A stretch of 64,000 bases of DNA, from positions 2,294,001-2,358,000 of the forward strand of contig OY776214.1 of assembly GCA_963675425.1 (NCBI GenBank). Reading direction: 5' to 3'. Positions 8,845 through 18,200 of the stretch are shown here, in pieces (the first letter of the stretch is position 1; every line of letters begins with the position of its first letter). Position numbers and translations under genes: made by a program. Source of the DNA: Sporobacter sp963675425. Its GTDB lineage: Bacteria; Bacillota; Clostridia; Oscillospirales; Oscillospiraceae. The notes beneath the pieces are model-generated. The model searched no databases and was not told the origin of the DNA. It worked only from the letters and a program-made list of their open reading frames with translations.

Positions 8845-9560
8845 TTAATGCAAACCCCCGTCAGCTTATAACCGAGTCCCCGCACCGTGAAAAGATAGCG
8901 CGGTGCGGAAGGCTCCGGCTCGATCTTCTCGCGCAGGCGGCGGATATGCACCATCAGCGTGTTTTCATAGCCGTACAGGTCGTCTCCCCACGCGGCTCTG
9001 CACAGGCTGTCGCCGGTTACGATTTTCTCCCGGTTGGCATACAGATGTTCAAGCAGCGCGTATTCTTTCGCGGTGAGCGAGATGCGTCCGCTTTTTGACG
9101 TAACCGTCCCGCTATTAAGGTCGACCTCGGTTTCGCCAAGGCAGAAAACCGGTTTCTCCGCCTGCCTGAGCACAACCGGGAAATAGGCTCGGCTGAGGAC
9201 GGCCTTCAGCCGCAGGGTCAGCTCCCGCGGAAGGAAGGGCTTCGTGATATAATCGTCCGCGCCGAGCCCCAGACCGAGCAGGCGGTTTTCATCCTCGTCC
9301 CGCGCGGAGAGGAACAAAATGGGGACTGAAGACTTCTCGCGAAATTCCCGCATCAGGGAAAAGCCGTCCCCATCCGGCAGGGTAACGTCCAGAATAACGC
9401 CATCCGGTTTCTCCGCGGCAAAGGCCCGGCGGGCACTCCGGCAGTCGGCGGCTGAAATGATCCGTTTGTATCCTTCACGCCGAAGAATGCCGTCGAGCAT
9501 TCTCAAAAGCTCCGGCTCGTCGTCCACGATCAGCAGCCTGCAGTCAAAAATATTGTTCAT
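8841..9560 (-). CDS. OmpR-family response regulator
   Basis: 239 aa from the ATG at 9560, which has AGGTG 6 nt upstream; GTG 9569 and ATG 9566 are alternatives in the same frame. The receiver domain has the acidic pair Asp13-Asp14, the phospho-acceptor Asp58 (GVILDVTLPDGDGF) and the conserved Lys in DYITKPF. The C-terminal half is a winged helix (LTAKEYALLEHLYANRE, VHIRRLREKIEP, RGLGYKL). It is the partner of the overlapping kinase and is transcribed away from the ABC exporter. Four repeats with an 11-bp period at 9621-9660 are its likely binding sites. Confidence 0.94.
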   Translation of the reverse strand: MNNIFDCRLLIVDDEPELLRMLDGILRREGYKRIISAADCRSARRAFAAEKPDGVILDVTLPDGDGFSLMREFREKSSVPILFLSARDEDENRLLGLGLGADDYITKPFLPRELTLRLKAVLSRAYFPVVLRQAEKPVFCLGETEVDLNSGTVTSKSGRISLTAKEYALLEHLYANREKIVTGDSLCRAAWGDDLYGYENTLMVHIRRLREKIEPEPSAPRYLFTVRGLGYKLTGVCIK

Positions 9561-9620
9561 TGTCATCACCTGTGTCCATTATACCGTAAAAGTGGGACAA
9601 TATGGTCCCTCTGCTCGGAA

Positions 9621-9675
9621 TTTAAGGTAAATGTAAGCCTGTGTACAGGCTCCTGTAAGGCGCGCGCGTTATGAT
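9621..9675 (+). promoter_or_regulatory. Probable response-regulator sites and promoter of the ABC exporter operon
   Basis: Four TNTAAGG-like elements start at 9621, 9632, 9643 and 9654, an 11-bp period placing them on one DNA face; TGTAAG recurs exactly 22 bp apart. A -10 element TATGAT lies at 9670-9675 with no good -35, which is typical of an activator-dependent promoter. An inverted repeat AGCCTGT-g-ACAGGCT-like core also spans 9636-9651. The link to the adjacent regulator is inference. Confidence 0.5.
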
Positions 9676-9708
9676 GTCTCCAGTCTTTCAGAAAAGGAGA
9701 CATCAGAA

Positions 9709-10623
9709 ATGTCGGATATCATCACAACTGTTGGCCTGAACAAGCGCTATGGAAAACTCTTAAGCGTAAAAGACCTTGATCTTTGCGTACCGGAAGGCTC
9801 GGTTTACGGTTTTCTAGGGCCGAACGGCGCGGGCAAGTCCACCACGATGAAAATGCTTCTCGGCCTCGCCCGGCCCACGTCCGGTACAATTTCCGTACTG
9901 CAGAAAAAAATGAACAGTCAGAACAGGCTATCCATCTTGAAAAATGTGGGGTCGCTGATCGAGTCGCCCAGTTATTACGGACACCTGACCGGAAAAGAAA
10001 ATCTCCGCATCGTTTGTACGCTCCGGGGCGTGCCGGAGAAGGATATCGACCGCGTCCTAAAAATCGTCCGGCTGGAAAACCAGACGGAAAAGAAGGTCTC
10101 GCAGTATTCTCTCGGGATGAAGCAGCGGCTCGGTCTGGCTTCAGCTCTTCTGGGATCCCCGAAGCTTCTGATTCTTGATGAGCCGACCAACGGTCTTGAC
10201 CCGGCCGGCATCCAGGAGATGCGCGACCTGATCCGGTCTCTGCCGGAGAAGTTTCATATGACAGTGATGGTGTCCAGCCACCTGCTCGGTGAAATCGACC
10301 AGATGGCAACCCATGTTGGAATTATCAGCCGCGGAGAACTTGTTTTTCAGGACAGTCTGACCGTACTGCATAAAAACAGCCGTCCGGGCATCGCACTGCG
10401 CTCACTGAACAACGAATCAGCTATTAAAATACTGTCAAAGCAGGGCGTTTCCTGCCGGGCCCAGGACGGCTTTCTTCAGCTGCCCATGCTTTCCGACAGT
10501 GAGCTGGCGGGACTGGTTTCATTGTTATACGAACAGAAAATCGGGGTCGTACGCATCGAGGAGCAAAGCAAGAGCCTCGAGGACATTTTCCTTTCCCTGA
10601 CCGGAACGGCGGTGAGCTTATGA
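9709..10623 (+). CDS. ABC transporter ATPase, lantibiotic/bacitracin-resistance type
   Basis: 304 aa. Walker A GPNGAGKSTTMKM, signature YSLGMKQRLG, Walker B LLILDEPTNGLDPAG and the switch histidine region VMVSSHLL are all intact. The C-terminal extension of about 80 residues ends with LEDIFLSLTG, as in BcrA/NatA-like exporters. It energises the two membrane proteins encoded directly downstream, expelling or removing a membrane-active peptide or drug. The start has an AAAGGAG site. Its stop overlaps the next gene by 4 bp. It is controlled, by inference, by the divergent two-component system. Confidence 0.94.
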   Translation: MSDIITTVGLNKRYGKLLSVKDLDLCVPEGSVYGFLGPNGAGKSTTMKMLLGLARPTSGTISVLQKKMNSQNRLSILKNVGSLIESPSYYGHLTGKENLRIVCTLRGVPEKDIDRVLKIVRLENQTEKKVSQYSLGMKQRLGLASALLGSPKLLILDEPTNGLDPAGIQEMRDLIRSLPEKFHMTVMVSSHLLGEIDQMATHVGIISRGELVFQDSLTVLHKNSRPGIALRSLNNESAIKILSKQGVSCRAQDGFLQLPMLSDSELAGLVSLLYEQKIGVVRIEEQSKSLEDIFLSLTGTAVSL

Positions 10624-11372
10624 GAACGGCGCTTGACGTTGAGTTCAGGAAAATCCGCCGCAGGAAGGTGTGGCTTATTGTCGCGGCGATGATTTTTGTA
10701 CAGCTTCTGTGGGCGCTGTGGTCCGTTAGGCAGATGGACGCGCATGGTCTTGCGCAGGGCTGGATGCGCTGCCTCTACCAGTTCCCGCTGCTCAACGCCA
10801 TCATGATGCCCGTCATCACAGCAGTCGTGGCCTCCCGGCTGTGCGATATTGAGCATAAGGGACAGACCTTCCGGCTGCTCAAAACCATTATGCCGGCCGG
10901 GCGGCTCTTCAATGCTAAATTCCTGTGCGGTGCCGTCCATATCCTGGCGGCGGTGCTCGCCCAGGTCGTTGTCATTGTCGTCGTAGGATATGCGTCAGGA
11001 TTCGGGGGTAATGCGCCGATTGACAAGCTGTTATATTATCTGCTGTTTACCGCATCGGTCAGTCTCACCATTCTTCTGCTGCAGCAGGTCCTGTCGCTTC
11101 TGTTTGTGAATCAGATGATTCCGCTTGCGCTTGGGCTCATCGGCGGGTTCGCCGGTCTGTACCTGATGTACTTCCCACAGGCCCTGTCAAAACTGATTCT
11201 GTGGGGCTATTACGGCGTGCTGATGTTTGTGGGAATGGACTGGGACGGGGCAACGCGCATTGCCGACTTGTACTTTGTAGCCATCGACTGGAGCGGATTT
11301 ATCGCCCTGCTTGTCATGTTCTGCGCAATTTATATCGTTGGCCGTACGCTGTTTGTCAGAAAGGAGATGTGA
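10620..11372 (+). CDS. ABC transporter permease (lantibiotic immunity type)
   Basis: 250 aa with six predicted membrane helices and a short cytoplasmic N-terminus (ALDVEFRKIRRRKVWLI), the layout of MutE/EpiE-like ABC-2 permeases. The segment HKGQTFRLLKTIMPAG after helix 2 is the typical cytoplasmic coupling loop. The ATG overlaps the ATPase stop (ATGA). It pairs with the next permease, each presumably contributing half of the exporter channel. Confidence 0.87.
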   Translation: MRTALDVEFRKIRRRKVWLIVAAMIFVQLLWALWSVRQMDAHGLAQGWMRCLYQFPLLNAIMMPVITAVVASRLCDIEHKGQTFRLLKTIMPAGRLFNAKFLCGAVHILAAVLAQVVVIVVVGYASGFGGNAPIDKLLYYLLFTASVSLTILLLQQVLSLLFVNQMIPLALGLIGGFAGLYLMYFPQALSKLILWGYYGVLMFVGMDWDGATRIADLYFVAIDWSGFIALLVMFCAIYIVGRTLFVRKEM

Positions 11373-11374
11373 AA

Positions 11375-12109
11375 ATGCTTCTCAGAACACTTCGGGCCGA
11401 ACGGATGAAGCTCCGCCGCAGCCCCGTCTGGCTGGCTTTTCTGATCCTTCCGGTCCTGCCCGCCGTTATGGGCACCTTTAACTATCTTCAGAATACGGAA
11501 ATTCTTCAGGATCAGTGGTACAGTCTGTGGACACAGCACACGTTGTTCCTCTGCTATTTCTTCTTACCTGCCATCCTCGGCGTATACTGCTCTTACCTCT
11601 GCCGCCTGGAGCATATGAACCGCAACTGGAACACGGTCATGACGTCGCCCGTACCGGTCCCGTATGTTTATCTCTCAAAGCTTGTCATGGCTTCCGCGAT
11701 GGTGATTCTGACGCAGCTTTGGGTGGGCGTCTTATTTGTAATCTCCGGCCTGCTGTGCGGCCTAAATGCCCAGATTCCACCGGAGCTTCTTACATGGCTG
11801 CTTTGCGGCGCCGTTGGCGGGATTGTGATTTGCGCGCTCCAGCTTTGTGTCTCGCTTGTGATCCGGAGCTTCGCCGTACCGGTTGGGCTTGCCCTGATCG
11901 GCGGCATAGCCGGATTAGTGGTGATGGCCAGGGGGTACGGCTGCTACTTTCCCTATTCGCTGCTGAGCGTGGGTATGCGCGCGAATCATCCGGGCGGCCC
12001 CATGCAATGCGGCACGGGCCAGTTTGTCCTGATCAGTCTCTTTTACCTTGGCGTGTGTTTTCTGTTTGCCGCCCTCTGGCTGAAAAAACGTGACGTGGTT
12101 ACGGGTTAA
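11375..12109 (+). CDS. ABC transporter permease (lantibiotic immunity type), second subunit
   Basis: 244 aa from the ATG at 11375, which has AAGGAGATGTGAAA in front; the open frame runs further upstream but only inside the preceding gene. It has the same architecture as its neighbour: a charged N-terminus (TLRAERMKLRRSPVWLA), six hydrophobic segments and a post-helix-2 loop (CRLEHMNRNWNTVMTSPV). It most resembles MutG/EpiG-like subunits. Last gene of the exporter operon; a structured repeat begins 24 bp after its stop. Confidence 0.87.
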   Translation: MLLRTLRAERMKLRRSPVWLAFLILPVLPAVMGTFNYLQNTEILQDQWYSLWTQHTLFLCYFFLPAILGVYCSYLCRLEHMNRNWNTVMTSPVPVPYVYLSKLVMASAMVILTQLWVGVLFVISGLLCGLNAQIPPELLTWLLCGAVGGIVICALQLCVSLVIRSFAVPVGLALIGGIAGLVVMARGYGCYFPYSLLSVGMRANHPGGPMQCGTGQFVLISLFYLGVCFLFAALWLKKRDVVTG

Positions 12110-12133
12110 GGCATTAGTCGTATAGACGCCCAT

Positions 12134-12347
12134 TTGTTAAAAAAGTCTTCTATCCTTCGTCTGTACGTCCAATCGCCATGCGATTTAATTTTTGCCGATG
12201 ACGGCGAGTTGTCTGGTCTCATCGGCGAAAATTATTGGATTTCAATGCTTTGAGGAATTCATTTTTGAAAAGCATTACTTTGCGAGCGCCTCAGCGCGAG
12301 AACCCATATTTGTCAAGAAAGCCGCTTCCGCGGCTTTCTTGACAGTC
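12134..12347 (+). repeat. Structured dispersed repeat, copy 1
   Basis: This 214-bp intergenic block recurs in inverted orientation at 24519-24734 with roughly 80 percent identity. In this orientation it contains five successive inverted repeats: AATCGC-cat-GCGATT; GCCGATGA pairing with TCATCGGC; AATGCTTT pairing with AAAGCATT; GAGCGC-ctca-GCGCGAG; and a perfect 15-bp hairpin starting TGTCAAGAAAGCCGC. It carries no reading frame. It sits between two convergent genes. It may be a non-autonomous mobile element or a structured RNA family; I do not recognise it. Confidence 0.75.
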
Positions 12348-12350
12348 TAA

Positions 12351-12383
12351 GCAGACCGGCTCATCATCGACGAGCCGGTCTGC
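12351..12383 (-). terminator. Hairpin downstream of the serine hydrolase gene
   Basis: A perfect 12-bp stem (GCAGACCGGCTC/GAGCCGGTCTGC) lies 6 bp after the hydrolase stop. There is no T-run on the minus strand, so it may act as a transcript-end stabiliser rather than a strong terminator. Confidence 0.5.
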
Positions 12384-12389
12384 CAATAC

Positions 12390-13364
12390 TCAAGCCTCAA
12401 ATATCGGCTCGATAAGTTTTTTGATAAGTTCGATTCGATCCTTCGCGGTCGGTTTGAATAACGACGCAATGGCAACGACCAGACTTTTTGCCGGGTTGAC
12501 ATAAATCACATTCCCGCCGTCTCCCAAGGCGGCATAGCTATCCCCGTCAATTATCCACCAAAGATAGCCATACGATAACCTCAGCTCATCCCAGCGGCTG
12601 TGTACCCGGGTGCTCTCGTCAATCCATTCGGCGGATACGAGCTGTCTGCCGTTCCATGCTCCGCGGTTAAGATACAGCTGCCCGATTGTTGCCATATCCG
12701 CAGGCGTTATAAAAAGTCCCCAGCCTGCCGTATTGATCCCCTGCGGGTCGGCCACCCAACCGCTTTCATGATGATCTTTCATAATGGAGAGCTGTTCTTC
12801 TTTACTACGAAATACCACATTCCGCGTGACATCGATTCCCAGCGGAGAAAACAGATTTTCATAAGCGAATCGGAGTACAGACTGCCCGGTCACGTTTGTC
12901 AGGATACCCGACAGGATATCCGGCCCTATAAGGGGCGTATACCGGAACCGGCCGAGCTCTCCCTTACCGCCCAGAAGATCAAGAGCGCTCTTTACCCAGT
13001 CATCGCTTGAAAAATACTTCGTGTACGGGGCCGACTTGTATTTAAACGGTGTGGTCATGGTCAGCATATCCCGTACCGTAACGCGCTGCGCCGTTTTTTC
13101 GCCTCGCTTTGGCGTATAATCCGGGAAAAAGTCCAGCACCTTTTGGTCGAGGCTCCTGATATACCCTTTATCGACGGCAATGCCAATCAGTATGGAAAGA
13201 ATACTCTTTGTTACCGAAAACACATGAAAGGCAGCGTTGGCGGTATAGTCGTTAAAGTAGTTCTCATAAGAAGTTATGCCGTTTTTTAGTATAATAATGC
13301 CCGCAATATTGCTGTAGTCACTGTTTATTGTCCTTTCAAACGCTGTGATTTTTTCCTGATCCAT
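12390..13364 (-). CDS. Serine hydrolase, beta-lactamase class C/esterase family
   Basis: 324 aa without a signal peptide, so probably cytoplasmic. SVTK near residue 50 gives the catalytic Ser and Lys of the penicillin-binding fold; RYTPL supplies the Tyr region, and GDGGNVIYV near the C-terminus stands where the KTG-like strand is expected. Family members hydrolyse esters, amides or beta-lactams; the substrate cannot be told. A GGGAGA site precedes the ATG. It is divergent from the regulator at 13571, sharing a 206-bp promoter region, so that regulator may control it. Confidence 0.87.
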   Translation of the reverse strand: MDQEKITAFERTINSDYSNIAGIIILKNGITSYENYFNDYTANAAFHVFSVTKSILSILIGIAVDKGYIRSLDQKVLDFFPDYTPKRGEKTAQRVTVRDMLTMTTPFKYKSAPYTKYFSSDDWVKSALDLLGGKGELGRFRYTPLIGPDILSGILTNVTGQSVLRFAYENLFSPLGIDVTRNVVFRSKEEQLSIMKDHHESGWVADPQGINTAGWGLFITPADMATIGQLYLNRGAWNGRQLVSAEWIDESTRVHSRWDELRLSYGYLWWIIDGDSYAALGDGGNVIYVNPAKSLVVAIASLFKPTAKDRIELIKKLIEPIFEA

Positions 13365-13506
13365 TCAATCAATATTCTCCCTTAATGTTATTAAAGGATA
13401 TCCTTGAAAAAAGGATATATCGATTAAAAATTCTTTGCAAGACCCATTATAAAATTTTTATTGTCGAGATGATGCCTGAGAGCGGCCGGGTTTATTTTAT
13501 TAACAT

Positions 13507-13535
13507 TTGCAAAGCGTCGTTTGAGCGACTATAAT
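13507..13535 (+). promoter_or_regulatory. Promoter of the HTH/LuxR-like regulator
   Basis: TTGCAA and TATAAT are separated by 17 bp, 36 bp before the ATG at 13571. The near-duplicate AAAGGATATC/AAAGGATATA at about 13394-13418 may be an operator for the divergent pair. Confidence 0.65.
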
Positions 13536-13570
13536 TAAGCCGTTATTTATGGGTAAAGGACGGTTTGATT

Positions 13571-14749
13571 ATGGCGTACATATCCGCTTCGGAGGCTTCC
13601 GAAAAATGGGGCGTTTCGCTGCGGCAGGTCCAGCGGCTTCTGGCCGGAAATCGTATTTCCCGCGCCAAAAAATACGGCAGGCAATGGATGATTCCGTCTG
13701 ACGCGGAGAAGCCCGACGACCTGCGCCGGGAGAAAAAGCAATCGGACAAAGCACTGTCTGCCCAGCTGCTGGAAATCATAGAAGCGACCACCATTCCCAT
13801 GCCGGACCATAACCCAGATGCAATTTTGGATGCCTTAAACGGGGACCGGCAATCTCTCCAATACGAGGGTGAGCTTGCCTATCTGCGGGGCGACTTCGAG
13901 CGGACGCTGCGCTGCTATCAAAGAACCGATGGCGACGACGCGGCCAGACTGCGCGCCAGCCCGGTGGCAATTGCGGCAGCCATCAGTCTGGGAGACTACC
14001 AGGCGTATACGGAGATCGAGTCCTTTCTTAAAAGCTGCCTGAAGGCCGGTGGCGGCAGCGGCGTAGCTGTGTTTGCGGAGCTGTCTCTTGCCACTGCCAC
14101 CGTGAGTGTTTTTGCGCCGAACATGGTTCCCGACTGGCTGAAAAACGGGGATTTCCGGGCCCTGCCTGTGGGCGCCAGGCCGGACGCCCTTTACAAGCGC
14201 GCCAAATATTTTCTCGGCATGCACAACCTGGAGGCCGCGCTGACCGTTGCACAAACCGCGCTTGCCCTCATTTCGCCGGAACACGGCATAACCTTTTCCG
14301 AACTTTATTTAAAGGTGACCTGCGCTGTGGCCTGTCATTTCCTTGAACGGGACGGCGAGGCCCGGGATTGGCTCCTTGACGCCATGCGCACCGCTCTGCC
14401 AAACGGTTTCGTCACGCCCTTTGCGGAGGCGGCGCCCTCCATGGGCGGACTTGTGGAGCACTGTCTGGAGCGGGAATTTCCCGATGCCTATACTGTCGTT
14501 ATCGCGCAATGGAAAAAGAACTGGAAAAACTGGATCACCTTTCACAACCAGTTCACAAAGGAAAACATTACGCTCATCCTGTCACTGCGGGAGTATCATA
14601 TCGCCCTGCTGGCTTCGCGCCGTCTTCCCTATGCGAAAATTGCTGAGCTCAACCATATTTCCGTCGGCAGGCTTAAAAATATCATGATGGAAATATACGA
14701 AAAGCTGAGTATATCCGGCCGCGACGAATTGTCGAATTATGTATTTTAA
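13571..14749 (+). CDS. Transcriptional regulator with N-terminal HTH and C-terminal LuxR-like HTH
   Basis: 392 aa from the ATG at 13571 (AAAGGA 10 nt upstream; a TTG at 13565 is an alternative). Residues 1-45 are an excisionase/MerR-like HTH (ISASEASEKWGVSLRQVQRL) ending with an IPSD strand. The middle, about 75-330, is helical and TPR-like (YEGELAYLRGDFERTLRCYQ). The last 50 residues form a LuxR-type HTH (LPYAKIAELNHISVGRLKNI). Two DNA-binding ends on one helical core is unusual but is seen in uncharacterised clostridial regulators. The divergent serine hydrolase is the likeliest target. Ligand unknown. Confidence 0.8.
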   Translation: MAYISASEASEKWGVSLRQVQRLLAGNRISRAKKYGRQWMIPSDAEKPDDLRREKKQSDKALSAQLLEIIEATTIPMPDHNPDAILDALNGDRQSLQYEGELAYLRGDFERTLRCYQRTDGDDAARLRASPVAIAAAISLGDYQAYTEIESFLKSCLKAGGGSGVAVFAELSLATATVSVFAPNMVPDWLKNGDFRALPVGARPDALYKRAKYFLGMHNLEAALTVAQTALALISPEHGITFSELYLKVTCAVACHFLERDGEARDWLLDAMRTALPNGFVTPFAEAAPSMGGLVEHCLEREFPDAYTVVIAQWKKNWKNWITFHNQFTKENITLILSLREYHIALLASRRLPYAKIAELNHISVGRLKNIMMEIYEKLSISGRDELSNYVF

Positions 14750-14807
14750 GGCCGTAAAAAACGTGACTTTTTGAGGCCGAGAAGTCACTTCCAAAAACAA
14801 ATATTTT

Positions 14808-14846
14808 CCCCTATGATAGCATTAAATGCTTTCATAGGGGATTTTT
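14808..14846 (+). terminator. Terminator downstream of the HTH/LuxR-like regulator
   Basis: CCCCTATGA pairs with TCATAGGGG, extended by AGCAT/ATGCT inside the loop and followed by ATTTTTG. A second small hairpin (GTGACTT/AAGTCAC) lies at about 14763-14789. Confidence 0.75.
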
Positions 14847-14870
14847 GTTATCAGGGAAAGGAACAGTATC

Positions 14871-15206
14871 GTGCCTGAGCAAACGAAACCATATAAGGTC
14901 TGCCGTGCGGGCGGCAGGACTTTTCACATTTACCTTGAATATGACCCGCTACTGGACGCCGGCTATCCGGCCTATCCGGACTTTAAGGAGCGCCCGGAAT
15001 ATACCCGTGAAGGCCGCCCTTTCGCGACGGCGGCTCAGGAGAGCTGCTCACATTGCAAGCCCGACACACCCAATAAACCACCGCCCTCCGACTGCGGCGG
15101 CTGCAGCTGGTTTTTTAGAGAGCAAACACCGTATGATCCCATCGGCGTCTGCCTGTGCGATGAAAACCGTTATAGAAACGAATTCAATTGGGAGGATATA
15201 AAATGA
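14871..15206 (+). CDS. Small cysteine-rich protein of unknown function
   Basis: 111 aa with a GTG start (AAAGGA 8 nt upstream). Six cysteines lie in its second half as CSHC, CGGC and CLC groups, suggesting a zinc- or metal-binding fold; the segment CKPDTPNKPPPSDCGGC is proline-rich. There is no signal peptide or membrane helix. Its stop overlaps the ATG of the SLH surface protein by 4 bp, so the two are translationally coupled and probably act together. I do not recognise a family. Confidence 0.65.
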   Translation: MPEQTKPYKVCRAGGRTFHIYLEYDPLLDAGYPAYPDFKERPEYTREGRPFATAAQESCSHCKPDTPNKPPPSDCGGCSWFFREQTPYDPIGVCLCDENRYRNEFNWEDIK

Positions 15207-18200
15207 GAGTGAAGCGTATTTTAAGTACACTGATGTGCGCGGCGTTGATGCTGGCGCTGCTTCCAGTAGCGGCGCAGGCGGACACAAGATACAGCTATAT
15301 TGACGAAGCAGGAGTGCCTGCAAGCATAGATGCGTCGTCCGTCATTGTGATTTCAGCGGACACCGACTTATCATCAGGTACTCTCGGCTCAACCGGCACG
15401 ACATGGTATATCCTAACCGGCAGCGGTATTACCCACACCGGTACCCTCACAATCGTGGGCGACGTGCGGCTCATTCTCGCCGACGGTGCGTCTCTCATGG
15501 TAACCGGCGGCACTGCGGCAGCGGGTGTCAATGTGACAGGCGCAAACAGCCTGACGGTATACGGGCAAGTACTTGGCACGGGCGCTCTTGTGGCAACCGG
15601 TGGCGGCGCTGGCATCGGCAGCGGCGGCGGCGCTGGCATCGGCGGCGGTTTCTACGGCAACTGCGGCACGATCTATATCTACGGCGGCACGGTTACGGCA
15701 ACCGGTGGCGGCGCTGGCATCGGCAGCGGCGGCGGCGCTGGCATTGGCGGCGGTTTCAACGGCGCTGGCGGCAGGATCTATATCACCGGCGGCAGTGTAA
15801 AGGCAACCGGCGGTGGTGGCTCCGGATTAGCGGGCGGAGCAGGTATAGGCGGCAGCGACAGCGTTATGATTAATATTTCCGGCGGCATGGTAGAAGCCAA
15901 CGGCATTGACGGCGGGGCTGGAATCGGCAGCTGCTCCCCTTACAACGCTGATAGCACGGTCAATATCTCCGGCGGCATGGTCAAGGCCAACGCTGCCGGC
16001 GGCGGGGCGGGTATCGGCGGTGCTGCGGGCTTTGCCAGCGGCAACGGCGGCAGTGGCGGTACAGTCAACATCTCCGGCGGTACGGTGGAGGCTACTGCTA
16101 CTGACGGCGGGGCGGGCATCGGTGGCGCCGCTGCCATCAGTGGCGGCAGCGGCGGCAACGGCGGAAGCGTCTATATCTCCGGCGGCAGTGTGAAGGTAAC
16201 CGGTAGCGCCGTGGCGATCGGTGCCGGTGCGGGCGGTGCAGACAACGGCACGCTGATGAACAAACCCGCTGCGGATGGCGGCGTCAACGTCTATCTCACC
16301 ATCGTGACGTTCAAAGACGGAACCGGAGCAGCCCTCAACGGAGCATCAATCACAGCGCTTGTATCAAGCCTCGGCTACAGCTACGGCGTCACCGGCATGA
16401 AAACAGACGCGAACGGCAAGCTGTATCTGTACTTACCAGAGGGAGCCGTTGACCTTGAGCTCGGCGACGCTGCCAACGGCTACGCCGCGTCGGCCACGGT
16501 CAATACATCGGGCACGGCGGCCGTCACGGCCAATGACCTGAGCAGCACGAGTGTAAAGCTCACGCGGCCCTGGACATATAACCTGACGCAATCGAACAGC
16601 GCGGCAACGACCAATACGATCACGGTAAATGGGGGCAGCCAGACCGCGCCCGTCAATATCACGCTGGATGGCGTGGATATCGACCGGTCAATAGCGGGCG
16701 GATGCGCCTTTGAGCTGCAAGGTACCTCGGTGGTTAGCCTCACGCTGTCTGGGAACAACAACTTGACCAGCGGCACCAACAACGCCGGGTTGCAGGTACC
16801 GGAGAACGCGATACTAAGTATAACCGGCGGCTCAACAGATACACTGACAGCGACCGGTGCAATATTAGGTGCAGGCATCGGTTCTAAGGACAACGGCGGC
16901 AACTGCGGCGCGGTCACCATTAACGGTGGCACGATCATCGCGTCCAGCGGTGGCGGCGCGGGTATCGGCAGTGGCGGCGGGGGTATTAGAGGCGACGGCG
17001 GCACGGTTACCATTACAGGTGGTGCCGTTAGAGCAAACAGCTTTAACGGCGCAGGCATTGGCTGTGGCGATAACATAAACACAGGAAACGGTGGTAGTGT
17101 TACCATCAGCGGCGGTACTCTGGAAGTATCCAGTAATAATGGAGCTGGAATCGGCGGTAGCGTTAATAGCAGCGGGGCTACAGTTACAATAACCGGCGGC
17201 AGTGTTCACGCAACCAGTACCAATGGCATGGCAATCGGATGCGGCAGCAGCGGCGCAGACAGCGGCACGCTGACAAACGGCAGCGGCGCGGATGTCTATC
17301 TGACCACCGTGACGCTGGACGGCGTGTCCGCGGTGACGGCGGTTTCGGCACTGACGACCGGGCTTGAGTATGCTTACGGCACAAACGATATGAAAACCGA
17401 CGCAAGCGGAAAGCTGTACCTGTATCTGCCGGACGACAGCGTCACCTACGGCGCACAGACCGCCGCGCAAGGCTATTCCGGCAACGTTGAAACTAAGACC
17501 GATCCGACATTTTCTCTGGGCACCTTATCGGCGGACAGTGTTGTGCCCACAGTAAGCGCCGTAACTCCAACGGGCACAGGCGCGGCACTCAGCGGCAGTA
17601 TAGCGATCACCTTCAGCGAACCGATGAATACGACGGCGGGCGCGGTTTCCCTGGACAGCGGCGGCACAACACTTTCGGCCGGTACCTGGTCGGGCGGAAA
17701 CACGATATACACCGCCCCGTACTCCGGGCTGTCCTACAGCACCGACTACACCGTCGCCATATCCGGCTTTAAGGACGCGGCGGGCAACGTGATGGCCGCC
17801 GATACAGGCCACAGCTTTAAAACAGGCGCCGCGCCGGTCGGCGGCGGCGGGGGCACTTCCGGCTCCAATACGCAAAACCAGCCTGTGATTTCAGTCGACC
17901 GCGGCACCGCCACGGTCACGGTCAAAGCCGTCCTCAATGGGGACGGCACGCTGGACGCGGCACTTACAGGGGCGGCTATTGCTGATGCGCTGCAAAAAGC
18001 GGCGGCCTCAGCAGGAGAAAATGGCACGGTTGTTTTAGAGCTGGTCATAGAAGGCTCGGCGTCCGCATTCGGCATGACGCTGAAGCTCCCGGCAGGTGCT
18101 TTGGGTTCAATGTCGGGCGGCGCGGTGGATATGCTCACGCTGAAAACGCCGCTGGGCACCTTCTCCTTCAACGCTGAAACCCTGGCGCAAATCGCCCGGC

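Noticed and set aside
15593..17250. Possible CRISPR array or non-coding satellite
   Set aside because: The repeats are in frame with a long coding sequence, irregular in length, and have no unique spacers or cas genes.
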